The position numbers were made by a program, and so were the translations under genes. From positions 1-14,069 of the forward strand of contig SKNI01000420.1 in assembly GCA_007120615.1 (NCBI GenBank): a stretch of DNA of 14,069 bases. Direction: 5' to 3'. Shown piece after piece: positions 1 to 6,218 of the stretch. This DNA comes from Myxococcales bacterium. GTDB taxonomy: Bacteria; Myxococcota_A; Bradymonadia; Bradymonadales; Bradymonadaceae. The notes beneath the pieces were generated by a model. The model did no database searches, was not told the origin of the DNA, and was given only the letters and a program-made list of their open reading frames with translations. The number at the start of each line of letters is the position of its first letter. Positions within the stretch are counted from its first letter, which is position 1.

Positions 1-21
1 CTGGACGGGACGGAAAAAAAG

Positions 22-58
22 GACCCCGGCGGGCTTGACCCGCCGGTGAATCAGCCTG
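22..58 (+). repeat. REP-like palindrome, copy A
   Basis: Perfect 8-bp stem (26-33 with 39-46) around a 5-nt loop CTTGA, followed by GTGAATCAGCCTG. The preceding GACCC and the trailing GTGAATCAGC are shared with copies B and C, so this is a member of a dispersed palindrome family rather than a lone hairpin. It lies past the stop codon of the RAYT-like gene, in the same orientation as copies B and C. Confidence 0.75.
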
Positions 59-77
59 TTCGGCTAACGAACGACTG

Positions 78-992
78 CTACTCCAGAAGACCCCTGCGGG
101 CTCGTCCCGCAGGTGAATAAGCTTGAACGCTAACCCCCTTAAGAGAGCCCGGTGGGCTTGCTCCCGCTCGTGAATCAGCCTGGGGGGCTATCGGCCCAAC
201 TCGCCGAACTGCCCCCATGTCATACACTCCGAATGTTCCGATATAATAAGAGGGCTGCCACAGGGCCTCCTGGCGCAGCAGAAAAGCTAGATTATTCATA
301 AAATCCAGAGCGATGCTCTCCGGTGAAGTCTCGATATGGCCACGCACCGCGAGATGCATATGATCGGGCATCACTGAGAGCCGGGAAATGTGATGCTCTT
401 TGTGTTCAGCGACCCTCAACGCCCCGTCTCGTAGAGCTCCCAGTCGCTGGCTGCCTGTGAGGCGAAATCGGTCTCGGATCACCAGGACAAGATGAAGATT
501 ATACCAGTATCGCCCGCTGCTGGTCTTCGTCGGCGTGGTGAGGTCTACGGCCTTCTGGACAACGGTAAATTGCTTGAGGAACTCATTGAACCGCGGGTCA
601 GCCAGCGGCTCGTTCACCGCCTGATTTTCGATATAGCGTTCCACCGTATCTGTTTTTGTGGCCCCGACGGTCCGCATGGCGAGTTTGCGACTGAATTTAA
701 CCGGCGTCTCGCACTTTCGAAGCGCATGTTGCAGGCGGCCTTTGATGCGTGCCGAAAAGACTATCGGAGCCACCGATGGCTTGACGCTCGCCAAGATATG
801 GACCTCGTCGGATGACCACCGGTGTTCGAGCAGACGGATACCGTCAGTCTCCCACTGCTCCGAGAGGGAAGAAATCAATGCCTCATCGGGTTCTGGAGGC
901 ATTGTTGGAGTTGAAGGCCAACCGGTCCAGTTGTAGCGAAGTTGATAGGCTGGTTTGAGGTCCTGAGGAGTGTAAAACGGCTGGAGAGTCAT
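78..992 (-). CDS. RAYT-like IS200/Y1-type transposase-family protein with two related halves
   Basis: This 304-residue protein looks like a member of the Y1 (HUH) transposase superfamily of the REP-associated kind. The second half has the HUH motif HMH at 211-213 in the context SVMPDHMHLAVRGH, a predicted helix at about 223-241, then ALWQPSYY (243-250) and GTFGVYDMGAVR. The first half (about 57-110, with VHILASVKP, RIKGRLQHALR and KFSRKLAMRTVG) looks like a diverged copy of the same fold without the paired histidines. I start at the ATG at 992 because GGAG sits 7-8 nt upstream and MTLQPFYTP looks like the family N terminus; an in-frame ATG at 1034 would add 14 residues. In canonical RAYTs a catalytic tyrosine sits in the helix before the WQ motif; here that helix has none and the nearest tyrosines are Y249-Y250. 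The last ~35 residues are translated from REP copies C and B. Palindromes on both sides suggest it acts on those elements. Family assignment is fairly secure; activity is uncertain. Confidence 0.82.
   Translation of the reverse strand: MTLQPFYTPQDLKPAYQLRYNWTGWPSTPTMPPEPDEALISSLSEQWETDGIRLLEHRWSSDEVHILASVKPSVAPIVFSARIKGRLQHALRKCETPVKFSRKLAMRTVGATKTDTVERYIENQAVNEPLADPRFNEFLKQFTVVQKAVDLTTPTKTSSGRYWYNLHLVLVIRDRFRLTGSQRLGALRDGALRVAEHKEHHISRLSVMPDHMHLAVRGHIETSPESIALDFMNNLAFLLRQEALWQPSYYIGTFGVYDMGAVRRVGPIAPQADSRAGASPPGSLKGVSVQAYSPAGRARRGLLE
89..124 (+). repeat. REP-like palindrome, copy B
   Basis: Perfect stem CCTGCGGG/CCCGCAGG (93-100 with 106-113), loop CTCGT, flanked by GACC and GTGAATAAGCTTG. 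It lies inside the 3' end of the RAYT-like gene and is translated on the minus strand as part of the C-terminal tail (about residues 289-301). Its stem is identical to those of copies D and E. Confidence 0.8.
145..182 (+). repeat. REP-like palindrome, degenerate copy C
   Basis: Keeps the layout of copies A and B (a GC-rich arm, CTTG in the loop, an opposing arm, then GTGAATCAGCCTG), but the stem is imperfect (GGTGGG against CCCGCT). It is translated within the RAYT-like gene, about residues 270-282. The conserved trailing GTGAATCAGCCTG is what ties it to the family. Confidence 0.6.
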
Positions 993-1116
993 GAGCGGCT
1001 CCATCGTCGTCCACCACGACACAGCGAAGCTCAATCAGGCTTCGTCGAGCGGGAAATTGGTAAACTACGCGCTGAACCTAAAATGGTAATTTGTGAAGTC
1101 TGGGATGTCCAGCTTT

Positions 1117-1153
1117 CAAGCTGATTCACCTGCGGGACAAGCCCGCAGGGGTC
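1117..1153 (-). repeat. REP-like palindrome, copy D (inverted)
   Basis: Reverse-complement orientation relative to copies A-C: CAAGCTGATTCAC, then stem CCTGCGGG/CCCGCAGG (1129-1136 with 1142-1149) with loop ACAAG, then GGGTC. It lies upstream of the RAYT-like gene, so the gene is bracketed by opposed repeats. It is also downstream of the nucleotidase-family gene and its RNA hairpin could attenuate readthrough from that gene (inference). Confidence 0.8.
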
Positions 1154-1183
1154 TTGTGGGCCGGGTGACGTGGGTAGCGGGAT

Positions 1184-1222
1184 CAAGCTGTTCACCTGCG
1201 GGACGAGCCCGCAGGGGTCTAC
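1184..1222 (-). repeat. REP-like palindrome, copy E (inverted)
   Basis: Same orientation as copy D, 67 bp further on: CAAGCTGTTCAC, stem CCTGCGGG/CCCGCAGG (1195-1202 with 1208-1215), loop ACGAG, then GGGTCTAC. Read on the minus strand it begins GTAGACCCC; a GTAG tetranucleotide 5' of the hairpin is the classical recognition mark of REPs in other bacteria. The other four copies lack GTAG at this point. Confidence 0.8.
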
Positions 1223-1366
1223 AACCCAATGAAAAATCTCACTAATTACTGTTCCGGATCGAGTGGGCGCAGTACAGCTCGGTCGGAGGGGGCGCCGCGA
1301 GTTGCCCGAAACGGCCGACTCACCGAGTCCCGCGAGGCCTGATGTCCACCCCAACCCGCGGCCAGT

Positions 1367-2998
1367 CTACATCTGACTGCGAAGACTCCGCGGCAGGTCC
1401 AGGCCGATGACCCGGCCTTCGTAGTCGCGGCCGACCTCCTCGTGTTGCTGAAGATAGAGCCGCACGGCTTCGTGGGCGTCGACTTCCACGATCTCGGTGT
1501 CCCGGGCATTGGGAATACGACAGAGGGTGTCGGGATGCTCCCCTTCGCGTTCACAGGCGGTCAGGGTGTAGAGACGGTCGTGCTCGAGGGGCTCTCCGTG
1601 AACGAGGATCTCCCGGACGCGCTCTCCGGCGGGGGCCTTGGCTTCGAAGGTAATCGTCATCCCCGAGGGCCTGGGGATCCAGCCGCCGAAGCGTTGGGTT
1701 GCGTCTGTAGCAAAGACATTTTCCAGCTCCCGCTCCCAGAAGGCATGGATTTGGGCGCCGGTGACTTTGCCGGTCTTTAATTGGGTGACCACGGGATAGA
1801 AATTCCACAGATCGGATTCCCGAATCGGACCGGGGGGAAGGGGGTTGCCGAATCGGAAGCCGTTGGAGAGCGCGATTTCTGTGCCTGTGACATCGCGCAG
1901 GGCGTCGGCCAGGAGGTGATCGAGGGTGGTTTCGATGACGTTATGCCGGGCCAGGACCGAGGAGCTATGGCCCACGATTTCGCCCAGTTCTTCCTTGTAG
2001 GGAGCGGTGGCTTCGTCGATGAGAGCTCGAATCTCGGGGTCTTCGTCGAAGGCGTCGGCGGTCAATTCGATGAGTTCCCAACTCTTGTCGACGACTTCTC
2101 CGTCTTGGACCCAGAGGTCAAGGCGTCCCAGAAAGGAGCCAAAAGCGCCGGGTTCAACGACCCAGGTGCCGGCCTGTGTGAGGGGCTCATAGGTGCGTTC
2201 GTGGGTGTCGCTGGAGAGGTGTACGTCGATATCGGGGACGAGGTCTGTAAGTGCTACGGCTTTGGCGAGTCCGATATGAGAGAGGAGCAGGACGACGTCT
2301 GCATCGTGGTCGCGGCGGACTTCTTCGATGAGGGCCGGCAACTCTTCGGCGTCGTCATAAGAGAGACCCTTGCTATACGCCGGGGGCTGGCGCTCCGGTA
2401 CATCGGGATCGGTATATCCGACGACGGCGATGCGGACACCGGCGACGTCCTGGATATGGTAGGGCGGAAAAAGGCGCTCCCCCGATGCCTCGTCGCGCAG
2501 GTTGGCAACGAATACGGAATAGTCGAGTTGGGCCATTCGCTCGCGCAGGACATCGGGGCCGTAGCCCACCTCCCAGTTGCCGGGGAGCATGGCGTCAAAG
2601 CCCATCGCGTTGAGGACCGGCACCAGAGCTTCGCCCTCGGAGAGAGCGCCCACACCGGAGCCCTGAATGGTGTCTCCCCCGTCGAGGACGAGGACGTCGC
2701 CGCCGCGCTCCTCGCGAATCTGATTGATGGCTTCGGTGACCCGGGCAAATCCGCCGGCAATCTCGAGGCGATCTTCGCCGTCGTCGCTCCAGAAAAGCTC
2801 TGGATGGGGCTCGATCTGAGCGTGGAGGTCTGCCACGTAGAGAATCGTTACCTGTCGGGCTTCACTGGCATCAGATTCGGGCTCCGACTCGGTGGGGTCG
2901 CCTTCGGAGACCGAGGAGGCGGTGGTCGCGCAGGCGGCAACACCGGCGGTAATTGCTGTAGCGATGAGGACGAATAAAACGGTACGAAGGGTTCGCAT
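1367..2998 (-). CDS. SoxB-like 5'-nucleotidase / metallophosphatase-family lipoprotein
   Basis: The 543-residue product has a hydrophobic N terminus ending in a lipobox-like VAAC (C23), so it is probably a lipoprotein facing the periplasm. A calcineurin-like metallophosphatase domain follows: DLH at 57-59, GGDTIQGS at 107-114, GNWE at 140-143, LSH at 239-241 and SSDTHE at 262-267. A 5'-nucleotidase C-terminal domain follows (about 345-530; NGFRFGNPLPPG and the FGGW/SGM region). Ordinary 5'-nucleotidases have GNHE and GHTH. Here the catalytic-position His of NHE is Trp, and the first His of the HxH pair is Asp264. From memory, Trp at that point and DTxQGS are shared with SoxB thiosulfohydrolases, and the C-terminal part also resembles SoxB. 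Whether it is a nucleotidase, a SoxB-type sulfur hydrolase or something else cannot be settled here. It starts 141 bp after the reductase gene, same strand; AGGA lies 10 nt before its ATG. Confidence 0.88.
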   Translation of the reverse strand: MRTLRTVLFVLIATAITAGVAACATTASSVSEGDPTESEPESDASEARQVTILYVADLHAQIEPHPELFWSDDGEDRLEIAGGFARVTEAINQIREERGGDVLVLDGGDTIQGSGVGALSEGEALVPVLNAMGFDAMLPGNWEVGYGPDVLRERMAQLDYSVFVANLRDEASGERLFPPYHIQDVAGVRIAVVGYTDPDVPERQPPAYSKGLSYDDAEELPALIEEVRRDHDADVVLLLSHIGLAKAVALTDLVPDIDVHLSSDTHERTYEPLTQAGTWVVEPGAFGSFLGRLDLWVQDGEVVDKSWELIELTADAFDEDPEIRALIDEATAPYKEELGEIVGHSSSVLARHNVIETTLDHLLADALRDVTGTEIALSNGFRFGNPLPPGPIRESDLWNFYPVVTQLKTGKVTGAQIHAFWERELENVFATDATQRFGGWIPRPSGMTITFEAKAPAGERVREILVHGEPLEHDRLYTLTACEREGEHPDTLCRIPNARDTEIVEVDAHEAVRLYLQQHEEVGRDYEGRVIGLDLPRSLRSQM

Positions 2999-3139
2999 GG
3001 TTCATGATTCCTGGTTGAGTAGAGCCGAAAAGGGTTCTCGACTTGGGTGTACGATTAAGTAGTTATTTAATTGAGGGTCAGAAAAATGGCATAGGTGTAC
3101 TCTCTTTAGGACGATGGTTTTGGAATGAATCCCTAAGAG

Positions 3140-5335
3140 TCAGGGAGACTGGAAGTGGTCGGTGAGAAGCCCGGGAGTCAATAATTCGGGTAGAACTTGC
3201 GGAGAATCAGGGGCCTCTGGACTGTAGTAGAGATACATCGGCACCCCTCCTTTTTGGTGGATGGCGAGTTCCTCGCGAATCTCTTCGTCAGGGCGGGTCC
3301 AGTCGGCTTTGAACATGGCGACGTTTTCGCTTCGAATCGCGTCGACCACCTGACGACTGTTGATGGCGTGACGCTCATTGGCCTTACACGTAATGCACCA
3401 GTCGGCCGTGAAGTTTACGAATACCTTTCGTCCCTGCTCGAGCTCGTCGGCGATGGCGTCTTTGTCCCAGGTCTGCCAGTCGATGGGCCCGGAATTGGCC
3501 CCGACCTGGCTGGTAGCGGAGTCGTCTTCCAAAGGAAAGGCAAAGTACGTCGCGCCTACCAGGATTGCGAAAATGGAGGCAATGGCGAGCTCTTTGGGGC
3601 GGGTCCAGGGCCGAAATTGTACGAGACCATAGATCCAGGCCGAGACGCTGATCGCGGCGAGGAGCACGAGCAGTCGTCCCATAGCATCGACGCCGGCGAG
3701 TCGGCCCACCAGCCAGACCAGCCAGATGGCGACGCCCATCAGGATAAAGCCCAGCAATATCTTGAGGTGACTCATCCAGGCGCCGGGGCGCGGCAAAAAT
3801 CGGGAAGCGCCGGGAATCAATGTCAGGGCGACGAAGGGAAAGGCCAGTCCCAGCCCGAGGACGAAGAAAATCAGCATGATCGTCGGCCCATTGGAGGCCA
3901 GGGCAAAGCCCATCGCCGTTCCCAGAAAGGGCGCCGAGCAGGGCGTGGCCAGCACGACCGTGAGAATCCCTTCGGCGAAACTGCGCTTCATTCCCGAGGT
4001 TTCATCCGCTTGTTTTACGAGCTTATTGGCGCCCAGCGAGATCTCAAAGAGTCCAAAGGAGTTCAGACCAAAGAGTACGATGACCAATGCCAGCCCGGCC
4101 AAAAAGAGCGGCTGTTGAAATTGAAAGCCCCATCCTACCTGGGTTCCGGCGAGTTGCAGTCCTACGACCAGGGCGCCAAGGAGTAGGAGTGATGCGGTGA
4201 TTCCACCGGTATAGGCGACGCCGTGAGCGAGGATGCGTGACCTGTCTTTATGAGCGAGATCGGCAAAGGAGGCGGCTTTGATGGCCAGGACGGGAAAGAC
4301 GCAGGGCATCAAATTCAGGATCATCCCGCCCAAAAACGCGAGCAGCAGGACATAAAGAAGATGATGAGCACCCCCCTCGCCGCCGGAGTGGTCCTCTTTC
4401 AAAAACGCATCGACGGAGTCCCCTAAAACGGTCTCGATTTGTACCGGCAAGATGGCGTCGTCGCCGGTTTCAAAGCGCAGCACTCCCGCCAGAAGTGGGG
4501 CTTCCGTTGCGAGGTCTACAGTGGGGTCGAGGCGCACGAGCCACCCCTTATAGACTCCCGGATGGGGCTCAACCGAGAGTACTTTCGGTTGAAATTCACT
4601 CTCCGAGGTCGCGACAAAAGTGTAGGAAAGCGGGTCGTAGAGAAGCTCCATCTCTTCTGCACAGTCGGCGCCTGGCCCCGGGCAGAGAATGACCTCTAAG
4701 ACACCATGCTCTTCATCGAGAGCGGCGCTGGTTTCGATGCCCAGCGTCTCGGCGTCTTTTGGCAATTGCAGAGAGTACCTATCAAAAAGATCGACCACCT
4801 CTTTGGCAGCAGGTTGGGTCTGGGAGCCCACCTGAAGTTGGCGATGAAGGGAGTGTTCCCCGGGCAGGCAGGCTCCGTGGCAGGCCAGATATTGAACTTC
4901 GGCGCTGATTTCAACGGTGTCGCTGACCTCTTCACCGACGAGGACCTCGCTGTAGAGGACGACCTGACTGTCATACCCAAAGGTGATGAGCCGGCCGTCG
5001 TCCTCGAGGTAAACGCCGGGTGCGGCCCATTGCAGGGGGCCAAATTCAAGGCCCTCACCATGCCATTCGATTTCAGTGGGGAGGCCGGCATCACCGGGGT
5101 TCTCCCAGTAGATATGCCAGTCCACATCGAGGTCGAAGAGGATGCCCACGCGGAATCGATCGCCCCGTTGGACCTCGGCGTGATCGATGAGCAGGGTCAC
5201 TTCTACGTGGGCATCGCCATTTTGAAGCGCTCCTGCACCCTTCGCCGAATCGGGCACCTCAGTAGCGGCAGCGATGACGGTGGAAAAGAAAACCGTAACG
5301 AATAGAAAAAACGACAGCGCACGACGGATTCTCAT
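3140..5335 (-). CDS. ScsB/DsbD-family protein-disulfide reductase with C-terminal thioredoxin domain
   Basis: This 731-residue membrane protein should carry electrons from cytoplasmic thioredoxin across the inner membrane to periplasmic disulfides. After a signal peptide (1 to about 24) comes a large periplasmic domain with CHGAC (C152, C156) followed by LPG, the pattern of ScsB-type N termini. The multi-helix core (about 325-600) holds the two transport cysteines, MPCVFP (C345) and ATPCSAP (C466). The C-terminal thioredoxin-like domain has WCITC (C647, C650) and the cis-proline in GGVP (699). All three redox pairs are present. It is longer than E. coli DsbD (565) because of the ScsB-like front part. 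Its ATG overlaps the TGA of the ArsR-rhodanese gene as ATGA, implying translational coupling and regulation by that gene's promoter. Partners could include copper-stress or c-type cytochrome factors, or the downstream SoxB-like protein. Confidence 0.93.
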   Translation of the reverse strand: MRIRRALSFFLFVTVFFSTVIAAATEVPDSAKGAGALQNGDAHVEVTLLIDHAEVQRGDRFRVGILFDLDVDWHIYWENPGDAGLPTEIEWHGEGLEFGPLQWAAPGVYLEDDGRLITFGYDSQVVLYSEVLVGEEVSDTVEISAEVQYLACHGACLPGEHSLHRQLQVGSQTQPAAKEVVDLFDRYSLQLPKDAETLGIETSAALDEEHGVLEVILCPGPGADCAEEMELLYDPLSYTFVATSESEFQPKVLSVEPHPGVYKGWLVRLDPTVDLATEAPLLAGVLRFETGDDAILPVQIETVLGDSVDAFLKEDHSGGEGGAHHLLYVLLLAFLGGMILNLMPCVFPVLAIKAASFADLAHKDRSRILAHGVAYTGGITASLLLLGALVVGLQLAGTQVGWGFQFQQPLFLAGLALVIVLFGLNSFGLFEISLGANKLVKQADETSGMKRSFAEGILTVVLATPCSAPFLGTAMGFALASNGPTIMLIFFVLGLGLAFPFVALTLIPGASRFLPRPGAWMSHLKILLGFILMGVAIWLVWLVGRLAGVDAMGRLLVLLAAISVSAWIYGLVQFRPWTRPKELAIASIFAILVGATYFAFPLEDDSATSQVGANSGPIDWQTWDKDAIADELEQGRKVFVNFTADWCITCKANERHAINSRQVVDAIRSENVAMFKADWTRPDEEIREELAIHQKGGVPMYLYYSPEAPDSPQVLPELLTPGLLTDHFQSP

Positions 5336-6006
5336 GGTTCACCGCCTGCTCGTTCCAGGGAGCGGCCACTGACCTGCCACTCCAGGACCCCTTCTCGAAT
5401 TCGTCGAGCGTCCAGTCCGCGTTGGCGCATCTTCTCGACGCTTTTGATCGCGGCAACGCAGTAAGGACCGCGGCAATAGGCAATGATGCTGCGATCGGAG
5501 GGCAACTCCTCCATCCGCACTTCGAGTTCGTGGGCGGGAATGGAGCGGGCATGAGGAAGATGTCCGGCCTCATATGCCTGGGCAAATCGAAGATCCAGAA
5601 GCGTAACCTCTCCTGATTTCGCTTTCTCGATCAACTCTTCGCCATCGAGAATCGAGAGAGTATGAGGCTCGTCGGCATATTGATGCATAAGCTCTCGAAC
5701 CTCGGGGAGCTCGTTGAGTCCGGTATCTCGCAGGGCCTGCCACAGGCGAAGCGCGCTGTCGTTGGCGATGCTATAAAAGGCGCGCTTCCCTTCCTTTCGA
5801 CGGACCACCAGATGAGCCTGACGCAGCACCTTGAGATGGGTGCTGGTATTGGGCGTGCTCTGGCCAAGGCGGGCCGCCAGTTCATCGACGGGCAACTCCG
5901 ACTGAGCCAGGATATTGAGGATACGCAGCCGGTGAGGCGTGGAGAGCGCTTTTCCGATGCGCGCGAACGCATCGTAGAGCGAGGAGGGGAGGTCTTCGAT
6001 GGCCAT
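5332..6006 (-). CDS. ArsR-family regulator fused to a rhodanese domain
   Basis: This 224-residue protein has an ArsR/SmtB winged helix (about 10-95, with STPHRLRILNIL, recognition-helix region GQSTPNTSTHLKVL, and wing VVRRKEGKRAFYSI). A C-terminal rhodanese domain follows (about 118-218, LLDLR, GHLPHARSIP, loop YCRGPYC). The only cysteines are C178 and C183, both in the rhodanese loop. The usual metal motif ELCVCEL reads ELPVDEL here, so an arsenite-type site is absent and sensing is more likely through the rhodanese cysteines, for example sulfane sulfur or redox state (inference from the family). It is first in the cluster and overlaps the next gene by 4 bp. Only a weak GGA precedes its ATG. 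A good promoter and an inverted repeat in the 57 bp upstream fit autoregulation. Confidence 0.93.
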   Translation of the reverse strand: MAIEDLPSSLYDAFARIGKALSTPHRLRILNILAQSELPVDELAARLGQSTPNTSTHLKVLRQAHLVVRRKEGKRAFYSIANDSALRLWQALRDTGLNELPEVRELMHQYADEPHTLSILDGEELIEKAKSGEVTLLDLRFAQAYEAGHLPHARSIPAHELEVRMEELPSDRSIIAYCRGPYCVAAIKSVEKMRQRGLDARRIREGVLEWQVSGRSLERAGGEP

Positions 6007-6036
6007 TGGGAAGTCCGTTGGAGTAAAAGAAGCTCG

Positions 6037-6060
6037 ACAGATATTCGATTAAGCATCTGT
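6037..6060. promoter_or_regulatory. Candidate operator (inverted repeat) for the ArsR-rhodanese regulator
   Basis: ACAGAT at 6037-6042 and ATCTGT at 6055-6060 form a 6-bp dyad with an AT-rich 12-bp spacer. It lies just after the predicted -10 and covers the expected start of transcription, where many ArsR-type repressors bind. Only the repeat is seen; regulator binding is inferred. Confidence 0.4.
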
Positions 6061-6063
6061 TGA

Positions 6064-6093
6064 ATTGTATAATGGTAAAAAGCTCTCCGTCAA
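6064..6093 (-). promoter_or_regulatory. Predicted sigma70-type promoter of the ArsR-rhodanese / reductase unit
   Basis: On the minus strand TTGACG (6093-6088) is followed after 18 bp by TACAAT (6069-6064), or after 16 bp by TATACA (6071-6066). Both hexamers are near consensus. The predicted start near 6057 gives a leader of about 50 nt before the ATG at 6006. Confidence 0.6.
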
Positions 6094-6149
6094 TTCCCAA
6101 AAACTCTTGATGGGACTATTTGGGTGGGCGACTTTGGTGGGCGAACTCG

Positions 6150-6210
6150 GCTCCCCTTGCCTGTTTCTTAAGGCAATTCCTTAAGGCAATTCCTTAAGGC
6201 AAGAGGGAGC
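6150..6210. repeat. Overlapping CTTAAGG palindromes with 13-bp period inside a larger inverted repeat
   Basis: CTTAAGGCAATTC is repeated at 6167-6179 and 6180-6192, with a partial third copy at 6193-6202. Because CTTAAGG is the reverse complement of CCTTAAG, the tandem also reads as overlapping 19-bp dyads CTTAAGGCAATTCCTTAAG. Outside it, GCTCCCCTTGCC (6150-6161) faces GGCAAGAGGGAGC (6198-6210), giving a 12-bp stem with one bulged base. It lies 8 bp past the stop of the haloperoxidase-family gene and about 60 bp upstream of the predicted arsR-rhodanese promoter. No T-run follows in the minus direction, so it is not a standard intrinsic terminator. It could be a distal regulator site, a transcript-end structure, or a small mobile palindrome. 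Confidence 0.65.
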
Positions 6211-6218
6211 CGGCCGAA

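Larger units (their letters stand above)
993..1366. other. Intergenic region holding REP copies D and E
   Basis: This 374-bp stretch lies between the start of the RAYT-like gene and the stop of the nucleotidase-family gene, both on the minus strand. Apart from the two palindromes at 1117-1153 and 1184-1222 I see no credible gene. Short open frames across it are built from the repeats and show no family-like sequence. I see no terminator with a T-run after the nucleotidase gene. Confidence 0.6.

Noticed and set aside
1781..2977. Plus-strand open frame of 398 codons opposite the SoxB-like gene
   Set aside because: Antisense shadow; the minus-strand frame has a signal peptide, ordered metal-binding motifs and a C-terminal domain.
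3130..3146. TCCCT/AGGGA hairpin as terminator of the reductase gene
   Set aside because: Five base pairs overlapping the stop codon, with no T-run; consistent with readthrough into the SoxB-like gene but not evidence for it.
3197..4186. Plus-strand open frame of 329 codons opposite the reductase
   Set aside because: Low-complexity, Gly/Gln-rich shadow of membrane-helix coding sequence; the minus strand carries all the DsbD motifs.
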